From: Acetobacteraceae bacterium
GTDB lineage: Bacteria > Pseudomonadota > Alphaproteobacteria > Acetobacterales > Acetobacteraceae
DNA: 59,597 nucleotides
Reading direction: 5' to 3'
Assembly (NCBI GenBank): GCA_025354865.1
Contig: JANXMB010000001.1
Coordinates: 1-59,597, forward strand
Numbering within the stretch: position 1 is the stretch's first letter; the number at the start of each line of letters is the position of its first letter. A program made the position numbers and the translations under genes. Shown one piece after another: positions 7,664-15,762 of the stretch. The notes under the pieces were generated by a model. It did not search any database. It was given only the letters and a program-made list of their open reading frames with translations, and was not told where the DNA came from.

Positions 7664-9050
7664 GGCGCGCGGCCTCCTGCCCGGCGATGCGGCCGAAAAC
7701 CGTGCCGATCGTCATTCCGAAACCGGCAAGATACCCTTTACCCAGGATATTGCCGGACATGATCTCGCCCGAGGCGAACAGATTCCCGGCCGGTTGGCCG
7801 TTTTCCATCAACACCTGGGCTTTGTCGTTCACCTTCACACTAAGGTAGGTGAACGTGATACCGGGACGCAGCGGATAGCCGTAGAACGGCCCTTTATCCA
7901 CGGTGCGCGCCCAGTTGGTCTTGTTCGGGGCCAACCCCTCGGTCCGGTTGCCATCGAGCTTGAGGTTGTCGAACGACTGCCCCGGCACCACGGCGGCGTT
8001 ATAGGCATCGACCGTGGCGATCACCTTCGCCGGATCGAGCTTCATCTTGACCGCCAACTCGCCGACCGAGTCGGCCTTGATCGCCGGATACACCGACGGC
8101 ATGAACAGCGGGAATGCCTTGGCGTCGCAGATGGAATAGGCGATCTGATCCGGCTGCTGCGCGATCAGGCGCCCCCAGATGGCATACCGCTTCGGCCAAA
8201 CGTCCTCGCCCTCGTCGTAAAAGCGGTCGCCGTGCTTGTTGACGACAACGCTGTACGGCACGCTGTCCAGGCGGGTGGTGATGCCGCCGTCGAATTTCGG
8301 CGCGCGCGCATCGAGTGCCACCGCATGGCACTGTGTCGGATCGCCGATCGCGGCCACGCCCTGATCCAGCAGGTTCTTGAGCACCCGGCCACGGTTGTAG
8401 GGCGTGCCGCGAATGACGAAATTATCGACCGCATCGCCCCAGAATTCGCGCATCCATTCCAGATTGGCCTGGAATCCGCCGCAGGACGCGACCACGCAGC
8501 GGGCGTGCACGGTTTCCGGGAAGCCGCGATAGGTGATGTCGATGGACCGCACCGAGCCATCGTCGATGTTCATGGAGATGACCTCGGTATCGTAGAGGAT
8601 GTCGATGCCGAGCTTTTCTGCGGTCAGGTAGTAGGCGTTCAGCAACGCTTTGCCGCCGCCCAGGAAGAACGCATTCGTCCGCCCCAAATTCAACGTGCCG
8701 GTCAGCGACGGCTGGAACCGCACCCCGCACGCCTTCATCCAATCGAACACACCCGAAGACGCTCGGATGGTCATCCGGGCCATTTCCTCGTTGGTGTTGC
8801 CGCCGGTGACGCGGAGCAGATCGTCCCAGTATTCGTCTTCTTTATAAGCGTCGGTCAGGACGGCGTTCGGCGCATCGTGCATGGCGCGCAAATTGCGGGT
8901 GTGTCGGCTGTTGCCGCCGCGGAACGCCTTGGGGGCGCTTTCCAGCAGCAGCACGCTGGCTCCGGCCTGGCGCGCGGTAATCGCGGCGCACAATGCGGCG
9001 TTGCCGCCGCCGGCGACCAGCACATCGTACGTTTGTTTGCGGTCGGGCAT
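7650..9050 (-). CDS. tcuA: FAD-dependent tricarballylate dehydrogenase-like protein
   Basis: A 466-residue flavoprotein of the fumarate reductase/succinate dehydrogenase class. The N-terminal VLVAGGGNAALCAA (about residues 10-23) is the FAD-binding Rossmann signature. In TcuA the reaction is oxidation of tricarballylate to cis-aconitate. The ATG at 9050 has a run of six G residues just upstream; the longer open frame to 9611 crosses the divergent decarboxylase gene and is ignored. It pairs with tcuB. Related flavoproteins act on other polycarboxylates or steroids, so the substrate call is tentative while the tcuAB pairing is strong. Confidence 0.85.
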   Translation of the reverse strand: MPDRKQTYDVLVAGGGNAALCAAITARQAGASVLLLESAPKAFRGGNSRHTRNLRAMHDAPNAVLTDAYKEDEYWDDLLRVTGGNTNEEMARMTIRASSGVFDWMKACGVRFQPSLTGTLNLGRTNAFFLGGGKALLNAYYLTAEKLGIDILYDTEVISMNIDDGSVRSIDITYRGFPETVHARCVVASCGGFQANLEWMREFWGDAVDNFVIRGTPYNRGRVLKNLLDQGVAAIGDPTQCHAVALDARAPKFDGGITTRLDSVPYSVVVNKHGDRFYDEGEDVWPKRYAIWGRLIAQQPDQIAYSICDAKAFPLFMPSVYPAIKADSVGELAVKMKLDPAKVIATVDAYNAAVVPGQSFDNLKLDGNRTEGLAPNKTNWARTVDKGPFYGYPLRPGITFTYLSVKVNDKAQVLMENGQPAGNLFASGEIMSGNILGKGYLAGFGMTIGTVFGRIAGQEAARRARN

Positions 9051-9186
9051 GGTCCCCCCCTCGGATCGACCTTCTGCATACGGACCCTCGCTGGCGTTCG
9101 CAAGACGGGACCCCCGCGACAGATCGCCGGTTGCCCGCATGCGAAAGGCGTGCGAATGGGCGGGCACCATGTTTGAGGAGACGGAG

Positions 9187-9708
9187 ATGGCTGACAGGGC
9201 CTGGTACGAGATCGTCCGCGATGTGCTGAAACAGCATAACGTCAGCCTGATCCCCTTTGTACCCGACAACGTGTTGCGGCCGTTGATCGAATTGCTGGAA
9301 GCCGACCCGTTCTTCACGGCGTTTTCGGTGTCGCGCGAGGAAGAAGCCCTCGGCATCGCAGCCGGTGCGTGGATGGGCGGAATGCGCGCCATCGTGCTGA
9401 TGCAGACCAGCGGATTCGCCACCCTGGCGAACCAACTGGCATCCCTGTCCGTCCCGTTCCAGATCCCCACGATGATGATCGTGTCCGAACGCGGCACGCT
9501 GGGCGAATTCAACATTGGCCAGATGCTCGTCGCCCGCACCATGCGGCCGGTGCTGGATTGCCTCGCCATCGAACACCACACCGTCGCCCGGCTGGATGAG
9601 GTCGAGTTCATCTTCGATCGATCTATCCGTCAGGCCGTCGCCACGCTCGGTCCGGTTTGTTTCATCCTGTCGCCGCTGCTGACCGGCGGCAAAGTTTTCG
9701 CGGCCTAA
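9187..9708 (+). CDS. Thiamine-diphosphate decarboxylase, N-terminal (Pyr) subunit
   Basis: A 173-residue protein matching the N-terminal half of phosphonopyruvate/sulfopyruvate decarboxylases. The conserved glutamate that activates thiamine diphosphate lies in VSREEEALGIAAGAWMGG, near residues 41-58. The start at 9187 follows GAGGAG with a six-base spacer. The C-terminal (PP) half is encoded by the next gene 12 bases downstream, as in the split ComD/ComE sulfopyruvate decarboxylase. It is divergent from tcuA. The product probably decarboxylates a 2-oxo acid; which one is not visible. Confidence 0.82.
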   Translation: MADRAWYEIVRDVLKQHNVSLIPFVPDNVLRPLIELLEADPFFTAFSVSREEEALGIAAGAWMGGMRAIVLMQTSGFATLANQLASLSVPFQIPTMMIVSERGTLGEFNIGQMLVARTMRPVLDCLAIEHHTVARLDEVEFIFDRSIRQAVATLGPVCFILSPLLTGGKVFAA

Positions 9709-9720
9709 GGGGGACGGATC

Positions 9721-10350
9721 ATGGCACATTTTTCCAATCAGCTCGTCACCCGGGACCAGGCCAAGGTGATGAACCGCTACGACATCGCCCGGCGCATGCT
9801 CACGCACCTCCATAACGATGAGGCCGTGATCGGCGGCATCGGCTATTCCAATTTTGACCTGTGGGCTGCCTCCGCCAATCCGAACGGCCGGCGGCAGCAG
9901 AATTTTTACATGCTGGGCAGCATGGGCCTCGCGGTGCCGATCGCGCTGGGGGTTGCCATGGCACAGCCGCAACGGCGCACCATCGCGTTCGAAGGCGACG
10001 GCTCCATCCTCATGCAACTCGGCGCCCTCGGCACTGTCGCGGCACGGGCGCAGAAGAACCTGATCGTCGTCATCCTCGACAATGGCGCGTACCAGATCAC
10101 CGGTGGGCAGAAAACGCTGACCGATCAAGGGTTGGACATCGTTGCCGTGGCCCGAGCGTCCGGTCTGGCGCAAAGTGCCTGGGCCGCCGACGAAAGCGCG
10201 TTCGAGGAAACGATCCAGCGCGCCCTGAAAGAAGATGGCCCCTGGCTGATCGGCTGCCGGATCGACAACAGCAAGCCGGTCGATACCACCGAACGCGATC
10301 CGTCGCGGATCCGGGACCAGTTCATGCGTGGACTGGGGGTGAAGAAGTAG
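9721..10350 (+). CDS. Thiamine-diphosphate decarboxylase, C-terminal (PP) subunit
   Basis: The 209-residue partner of the preceding gene. The thiamine-diphosphate/Mg motif GDGS at 92-95, ending at the conserved Asn121 (VILDN), is intact. Together the two subunits equal one full-length ThDP decarboxylase split at the interdomain point. The gene follows its partner by 12 bases (GGGGGACGG ahead of the ATG) and precedes a flavin monooxygenase by 28 bases, so the three are probably one transcript. Confidence 0.83.
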   Translation: MAHFSNQLVTRDQAKVMNRYDIARRMLTHLHNDEAVIGGIGYSNFDLWAASANPNGRRQQNFYMLGSMGLAVPIALGVAMAQPQRRTIAFEGDGSILMQLGALGTVAARAQKNLIVVILDNGAYQITGGQKTLTDQGLDIVAVARASGLAQSAWAADESAFEETIQRALKEDGPWLIGCRIDNSKPVDTTERDPSRIRDQFMRGLGVKK

Positions 10351-10378
10351 CGCCAGTTCGCGAGGGGTACGAAACGCG

Positions 10379-11656
10379 ATGACCGTCCTGATCGCCGGTG
10401 GCGGCATTGCCGGATTGACCCTCGCACTGAGCCTGCACCAAATCGGCGTTGCCTGCCGCGTGTTCGAAAGCACGCCGACCATTCAGCCGCTGGGTGTCGG
10501 TATCAACACGCTGCCGCATGCGGTGCGCGAGTTGACCGAACTCGGCCTGCAAGACCGCCTTGCGGCCACGGGCATTCCGACCGCCGAATTGGCCTATTAC
10601 ACACGGCGCGGCCAGCGGATCTGGACGGAACCGCGCGGCCGTGCCGCCGGGTACGATTGGCCGCAATTTTCCATCCATCGCGGTGCGCTGCAAACGATCC
10701 TGCTGGAAGCCGTGCGGGCGCGGCTTGGCTCGGACAGCGTCGCGACCGGACACCATCTTGTCGGTTGGGACGAAACCGCGACTGGCATCCGTGCGCATTT
10801 CACCGACGGGCGCGGCGGGGATCGGATCGGCAGCGGCGATGGCAGCCTGTTGATCGCGGCCGATGGGATCCACTCTGCTGCCCGAGCGCGGCTTTACCCC
10901 GACGAGGGCCCGCCGATTTGGAACGGGGCCATCCTGTGGCGCGGTGTCACGCGGGCCAGCCCGTTCCTGACCGGGCGGACGATGATCATGGCCGGGCACG
11001 AATTCCAGAAGTTCGTCGCCTACCCCATTTCCTCCGATGCCGAGCAGCGGGGCGAGTCGGTCGTCAACTGGATCGCCGAGCGCAAATTTCCCACCGATCG
11101 GGTCTGGCGGCGGGAGGATTGGAACCGAACCGGCGGGCTGGACGATTTCCTGCCCCAGTTCGCCGATTGGCGCTTCGACTGGCTCGATGTGCCGGCCACG
11201 ATCGCGGCGGCGGAGCAATGTTACGAATATCCGATGGTGGATCGCGATCCGGTGGCGCGTTGGACCTTCGGCCGGGTGACGCTCCTGGGCGACGCGGCGC
11301 ATGCCATGTACCCCATCGGCTCCAACGGCGCCTCGCAAGGCATCCTCGATGCGCGGGTATTGACCCGGGAAATCCTGGCGCGCGGGGAAACCGAGCAGGC
11401 GTTGCAGGCGTATGAGGCGGAACGGCGCCCGGCGACGGCGAAAATCGTGCTGGCCAATCGCGCCAATGGGCCGGAGCAGGTGATGCAACGGGTCGAACAG
11501 CGCGCGCCCGGCGGCTTCGATCGGATCGAGGACGTGTTGACCCCGGCGGAGCTGGAAAATACCGCCGCGTCCTACAAGCGCCTTGCCGGGTTCGACGTCG
11601 ATGCGTTGAACGCCCGCCCGTCGATCGTCGGGATGCAGCCTGCTAGAGGTCGATGA
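10379..11656 (+). CDS. FAD-dependent aromatic-type monooxygenase
   Basis: A 425-residue class A flavin monooxygenase resembling PhzS and salicylate hydroxylases. The N-terminal VLIAGGGIAGLTLAL is the FAD ADP-binding fold, and GDAAHAMYPIGSNGASQ near residue 302 is the ribityl-binding GD motif. The enzyme would use NAD(P)H and oxygen to hydroxylate an aromatic or heterocyclic acid. It is the third gene of the plus-strand run after the split decarboxylase. Its end overlaps the convergent Rieske gene by 14 bases. Confidence 0.86.
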   Translation: MTVLIAGGGIAGLTLALSLHQIGVACRVFESTPTIQPLGVGINTLPHAVRELTELGLQDRLAATGIPTAELAYYTRRGQRIWTEPRGRAAGYDWPQFSIHRGALQTILLEAVRARLGSDSVATGHHLVGWDETATGIRAHFTDGRGGDRIGSGDGSLLIAADGIHSAARARLYPDEGPPIWNGAILWRGVTRASPFLTGRTMIMAGHEFQKFVAYPISSDAEQRGESVVNWIAERKFPTDRVWRREDWNRTGGLDDFLPQFADWRFDWLDVPATIAAAEQCYEYPMVDRDPVARWTFGRVTLLGDAAHAMYPIGSNGASQGILDARVLTREILARGETEQALQAYEAERRPATAKIVLANRANGPEQVMQRVEQRAPGGFDRIEDVLTPAELENTAASYKRLAGFDVDALNARPSIVGMQPARGR

Positions 11657-12056
11657 CGACGTATTGTTCTTCGATCGTCACCGGAACGGTTTCCGCGACA
11701 TAGGGGCCTTGCACCACGGTCTGGCCCTCCGCCACTTCCATCGGATAGGTGCGCAACGAAATTTTCGACGGTTCGCAGAAGCTTTGCCCGGTGCGGACAT
11801 CGAATTCCCAGCCATGCCAGGGGCAACGCAGAATTTCCCCGGCGCGGGAGTATTGGTAGTGGCCGGGTTCGTCGGATTCAATCAGGCCGGTCAGGATGCC
11901 CTCGCACATCGGGCCGCCCTGGTGCGGGCAGCGGTTGAACAGGCCGAAGAATTCGCCGCCGAGATTGAATACCGCGATCGGCCGTCCGCGCACGGTGACC
12001 AGTTTCCTGGCTCCTGGCGGGATCTCGTTCACGGTCGCGACCACGTGCTTGCTCAT
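11643..12056 (-). CDS. Rieske [2Fe-2S] ferredoxin-type protein
   Basis: A 137-residue single-domain Rieske protein. Cluster ligands are plain: Cys43-Pro-His45 and Cys78-Pro-Trp-His81. There is no catalytic START domain, so it is either a stand-alone electron carrier or the ferredoxin of a multicomponent oxygenase. The start at 12056 gives MSKHVVATVNEIP. It is convergent with the flavin monooxygenase and divergent from the double-barrel gene. No matching terminal oxygenase lies nearby; the TauD-type dioxygenase at 13192 does not need such a partner. Confidence 0.88.
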   Translation of the reverse strand: MSKHVVATVNEIPPGARKLVTVRGRPIAVFNLGGEFFGLFNRCPHQGGPMCEGILTGLIESDEPGHYQYSRAGEILRCPWHGWEFDVRTGQSFCEPSKISLRTYPMEVAEGQTVVQGPYVAETVPVTIEEQYVVIDL

Positions 12057-12189
12057 AGTTCGGCGGTTCCTGCTTTGCTTCCCGGTCGAGGCTACCCAAG
12101 GACCGTCTTCCCGGCAACCGGACCGCATGCCAGGATCGTCGGCAATGCCGCTGCCGCCCAATCCGGCGCACCGCTCGGGAGTATACGCC

Positions 12190-12828
12190 ATGGCCAAAGG
12201 CCTGTTGTTCGCATCGTTCGACTTCTCGACCGCCAATGCCGGCGAATTCCACGATTGGTACGACACCGAGCATGTGCCGGAACGGTTGCGGGTGCCGGGG
12301 ATCGTGAATGCGACGCGATGGATCGGTGCCGACAATCCGACATATGCCATCGCCACCTACGATCTGGAGTCGCTGTCGGTTCTGCAATCCCCGCCCTATC
12401 TGGCGGTAGGCGGCGCCAATGGTTCGCCCTGGACGATGCGGGTTACCAATAAAGCGACCCGCATCATGCGCTTCGCCGGCGACCAGATCCTGCCGGGCGA
12501 TGCGGTCGCCCCGGACAATGCTCAGGGGCTGCTGGTCGCGTCGATGAACGTCGATCCCGCCGCCGAGGCCGAGTTCGAGGAATGGTACAACACCGAACAC
12601 ATCCCCTACCTCGCTTCCGTGCCGGGCGTTCTCCTGGCTCGGCGCTTCAAATCTCCGGACCCCGGCAGCGCTCGGAAATATCTGGCGCTGTACAGCCTGG
12701 ACACTGTCGATGCCTCACGGTCTGCCGCATGGCAGAAAGCGGCGCATACGCCCTGGAGCGCCCGGGTCAACCGGTATTTCACCGACCTGTTGGTCATCCG
12801 CTGCACCCGCTACCGGCGCGCTGGATAG
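12190..12828 (+). CDS. Double dimeric alpha/beta-barrel protein (EthD-like), function unknown
   Basis: The 212-residue protein has two internal repeats of a ferredoxin-like dimeric barrel. Each carries the signature EFHDWYDTEHVPERL (about residues 20-34) or EFEEWYNTEHIPYL (about 122-135). Such folds occur in EthD-like proteins and small cofactor-free oxygenases or isomerases. The two copies probably make a pseudo-dimer in one chain. The start at 12190 (GGGAG upstream) was preferred to earlier in-frame codons. Beside monooxygenase, Rieske and dioxygenase genes, a role in aromatic breakdown is plausible but unproven. Confidence 0.68.
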   Translation: MAKGLLFASFDFSTANAGEFHDWYDTEHVPERLRVPGIVNATRWIGADNPTYAIATYDLESLSVLQSPPYLAVGGANGSPWTMRVTNKATRIMRFAGDQILPGDAVAPDNAQGLLVASMNVDPAAEAEFEEWYNTEHIPYLASVPGVLLARRFKSPDPGSARKYLALYSLDTVDASRSAAWQKAAHTPWSARVNRYFTDLLVIRCTRYRRAG

Positions 12829-12959
12829 AGCGTTCCATGCCGCAGCGCAGCGATCGGGAAACGAAATAAACATGCGGTGGAACACGGATTTGTGAGCAAC
12901 GTCACAGCCGGGATCGGGCAACTGGACCATTTTGGACGAACCCAACGGAGGATCGCCCG

Positions 12960-13124
12960 ATGTACCACCCCGCCCAAACATTGTCGTTCGGCCTCGCCGA
13001 TCCCAAGTCTTCGTTCCGCCGTCGCAAACCGTCGGTGTGGCGGCGGCTGCTGCATCGGCTGATGGCATGGCGGCGCCCCTCCACGGCGGTGGTTCTGCAC
13101 CGGCTCGCCCCCTATCGCCGCTGA
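12960..13124 (+). CDS. Small Arg-rich protein, 54 residues, unknown
   Basis: A short frame begins at 12960 behind a near-ideal GGAGGA ribosome site. It reads MYHPAQTLSF..., and its second half is strongly basic (SVWRRLLHRLMAWRRPST). There is no transmembrane segment or signal peptide. The composition is loosely like DUF1127-type small proteins, but the DUF1127 core motif is not evident. It lies alone between the double-barrel gene and the dioxygenase. The ribosome site is the main evidence that it is translated. Confidence 0.45.
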   Translation: MYHPAQTLSFGLADPKSSFRRRKPSVWRRLLHRLMAWRRPSTAVVLHRLAPYRR

Positions 13125-13163
13125 GCCTATGCGGGCACTTCTATCGGTGGCCGACCCGATCTA

Positions 13164-13187
13164 GGCTCCCCCGCCAAGGGGGAAGCC
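13164..13187 (+). promoter_or_regulatory. Stem-loop covering the dioxygenase ribosome-binding site
   Basis: GGCTCCCCC (13164-13172) can pair with GGGGG-A-AGCC (13178-13187, one bulged A). The right arm contains the GGGGGAA that serves as Shine-Dalgarno sequence for the ATG at 13192, so folding would hide the ribosome site. It may be a translational switch, or only a generic G/C-rich intergenic hairpin. Confidence 0.35.
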
Positions 13188-13191
13188 ACAG

Positions 13192-14028
13192 ATGTCCGAC
13201 GCAACGTTCCAGGTAAAACCGTGCACAGCCACCATCGGTGCCGAGATATCCGGTATCGACCTGTGCCGACCGCTCGATAGAACGCGGTTTGGGGTGGTGT
13301 ACGATGCGTTGATGGCGCATCAGGTGATCTTCTTTCGCGACCAGAAGCTGACATTGGACCAGCACAAGGCGTTCGGTCGGCTGTTCGGCGGCTTGATGGT
13401 GCATCCCAATACCAAGGGGCCGGATGGGCATCCGGAAATCCTGCCGGTTCACGCCGATGCAAATTCGAAGCGCATTTCGGGCGAGCGCTGGCACTCCGAC
13501 GTGTCGTGCGAGGTGGAACCGCCCATGGGATCCATCCTCAATCTGAAGACGATCCCGCCGGTCGGCGGGGATACCGTGTTCGCCAGCATGTATGCGGCAT
13601 ACGATGCGCTGTCCGCGCCGATGAAGCAGTTCCTGGCCGGGCTGACTGCCATGCACGACGGTGCGCCGGGTTACGGCAAGACCAACCGGATTATCGGCGA
13701 TGCTACGCCCAAGACGTTTCCGACGGCGTCCCATCCCGTTATTCGCACCCATCCGACGACAGGCCGGCAGGCGATCTATGTCAGCCCCGTTTTCACCACC
13801 CACATCGAAAACGTGCCGGAAGCGGAATCCCGCGCCATCCTGTCCTTCCTGTTCGAACATTGCGCCCGCCCGCACTGGCAGGTGCGCTTTCGGTGGGCGG
13901 CCGACAGCGTCGCGTTCTGGGACAATCGGTGCGTCCAGCACATCGCCATGTGGGATTATTTCCCGGCCACCCGATCCGGCTACCGGGTTACGGTGAAGGG
14001 CGACCGCCCCTTCTATCGCGCATCCTGA
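13192..14028 (+). CDS. TauD/TfdA-type Fe(II)/2-oxoglutarate dioxygenase
   Basis: A 278-residue 2-oxoglutarate-dependent dioxygenase. The iron ligands are His101 and Asp103 (RWHSD) and distal His250 (RCVQHIAMWDYF); the following DYFPATRSGYR segment holds the Arg that binds 2-oxoglutarate. Family members hydroxylate taurine, alkyl sulfates or phenoxyacetates. No sulfonate transporter is adjacent, so taurine is not specially favoured. The next gene, gamma-glutamyltransferase, starts 34 bases downstream and may be co-transcribed. Confidence 0.86.
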   Translation: MSDATFQVKPCTATIGAEISGIDLCRPLDRTRFGVVYDALMAHQVIFFRDQKLTLDQHKAFGRLFGGLMVHPNTKGPDGHPEILPVHADANSKRISGERWHSDVSCEVEPPMGSILNLKTIPPVGGDTVFASMYAAYDALSAPMKQFLAGLTAMHDGAPGYGKTNRIIGDATPKTFPTASHPVIRTHPTTGRQAIYVSPVFTTHIENVPEAESRAILSFLFEHCARPHWQVRFRWAADSVAFWDNRCVQHIAMWDYFPATRSGYRVTVKGDRPFYRAS

Positions 14029-14062
14029 ACCCAACCCGTATTTGCAACGAAAGGGGCCGCTC

Positions 14063-15685
14063 GTGACCCAAGCCATGGTCTCTGCCGCGCAACCCGAGGC
14101 CGCCGAAGCTGCGGCGGATATTCTCCGAGCCGGGGGGAATGTCGTGGACGCGGCGATCGGGGCGGCGTTGGTGCAAACCGTCGTGGACCCGCAGATGTGC
14201 GGTATTGCCGGCATGGGGTGCATGCATCTGTATTTGCCGTCGCAGGGCGTCCACACCACGATCGATTTCCACGGCCGCTCCCCCGCCGCCGTGCGCCCCG
14301 ATATGTGGGCCGATCGTATCGTGCGCGAAGCCGAGGACGGTTGGGGTTTCATCCTGAAAAATCGGGAAAACGAGCTTGGCTATCAGGCCGTGACCACCCC
14401 GATGACGCTGCGGGCCTTCGACCTCGCGCTGCGCCGTTACGGCACCATGTCGCTGGCGGCGCTGCTGGAACCGGCGATCGCCTACGCCGAGGAGGGCTAC
14501 CAGATTCGCCCCCACATGGCGCACTTCTGGACCCGCCCGCCCATCGCCGGGCGCGACGGCAATCGCGCGATCGTGACCCATTTCCCCGCTACGCGCGCCA
14601 TCTACTGCCATCCCGACGGGCGGCTGCGCGAAGTCGGGGAGGTCCTGCGCAATCCCGACATGGCGCGCACTTTGCGTCGCATCGCCAGCCACGGCGCCGA
14701 GGATTTCTACACCGGCCAGATCGCCCGCGCGATCGCCGACGACATGGCGGCGCATGGCGGGCTGATCGGCCTCGACGATCTCGCGGCTTGCGAACCCGAA
14801 CATACCGAACCGCTGTGGGGCACATACCGAGGCCACCGCATCGCCACCAACAACCCGCCCGGCGGCGGCATCCAATTGATCGAGATGCTCAATATCCTCG
14901 AACATTTCGATCTGCGTGTGATCGGGCATAACACCCCCGAATACATCCGGGTGGTTTCCGAAGCGATGAAGATCGCCACTGCCGACAAGGACGCCAAAGT
15001 CGGCGATCCCCGCTTCGTCGATGTTCCCGTCGCCGAACTCACGTCAAAACAATATGCCGGTGCGATGGCGGCCCGGATCGCCCGCGGGGAGAAAACCCCG
15101 GTCCCCCGCTTCAACCCCGGCGGCACCGAGTCCCGGCACACTACCCAGATCTGCGTCGCCGACGCCGCCGGAAACGCCTTCACCATGACCCATACGCTGG
15201 GTCAGCCGTCGGGCGTGGTCACCGACGGGTTGGGGTTCATGTATAACGGTGCGATGGCGGTCTTCGATCCGCGTCCGGGGCACGCCGGATCGCTGGCCCC
15301 CGGCAAGGCGCGGTTCACCGCGATATCCCCGACGATCGTGTTCCGGGGCGAGCGGCCATTCCTGGTGCTGGGCGCGCCCGGTGCTACCTACATCACGATG
15401 GGCAATCTTCAGGCGATGCTCAACGCGATCGACTTCGGGATGGATGCGCAGCAGGCGGTGTCCGCCCCTCGGTTCGCTGCCGTTTCCGATACGATCGAGA
15501 TTTCCAATCGGATCGAACGCGCGTCGGAGCGGGCGCTGGTCGCGATGGGCTATGCAGTGCGCCGGAGCCCGTACGGCTACGCCTTCGCCTGGGTGAACGC
15601 GATCCGCCTGACGGATGCGGGCCTGGACGGCGGCGCCGATCCGGCGGCGGACGGGATGGCGATCGCGGTTGAACCCGCGATGTAA
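14063..15685 (+). CDS. ggt: Gamma-glutamyltransferase family protein
   Basis: A 540-residue Ntn-hydrolase that would cleave itself to expose a catalytic threonine, probably Thr360 in the segment ESRHTTQICVAD. The usual TTH motif is TTQ here, a departure often seen in gamma-glutamyltransferase-like proteins acting on other substrates. The GTG at 14063 preceded by AAAGGGG was chosen over an upstream TTG at 14042. There is no signal peptide, unlike periplasmic GGTs, so it is probably cytoplasmic and may be an acylase-like relative. Confidence 0.82.
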   Translation: MTQAMVSAAQPEAAEAAADILRAGGNVVDAAIGAALVQTVVDPQMCGIAGMGCMHLYLPSQGVHTTIDFHGRSPAAVRPDMWADRIVREAEDGWGFILKNRENELGYQAVTTPMTLRAFDLALRRYGTMSLAALLEPAIAYAEEGYQIRPHMAHFWTRPPIAGRDGNRAIVTHFPATRAIYCHPDGRLREVGEVLRNPDMARTLRRIASHGAEDFYTGQIARAIADDMAAHGGLIGLDDLAACEPEHTEPLWGTYRGHRIATNNPPGGGIQLIEMLNILEHFDLRVIGHNTPEYIRVVSEAMKIATADKDAKVGDPRFVDVPVAELTSKQYAGAMAARIARGEKTPVPRFNPGGTESRHTTQICVADAAGNAFTMTHTLGQPSGVVTDGLGFMYNGAMAVFDPRPGHAGSLAPGKARFTAISPTIVFRGERPFLVLGAPGATYITMGNLQAMLNAIDFGMDAQQAVSAPRFAAVSDTIEISNRIERASERALVAMGYAVRRSPYGYAFAWVNAIRLTDAGLDGGADPAADGMAIAVEPAM

Positions 15686-15762
15686 CCGACCTGACGCCGG
15701 AGCCTCACGGTACAGTCATGCATCGCCCCGAAAAGGGGGCCGCACATGACATGGAGGCCCCA

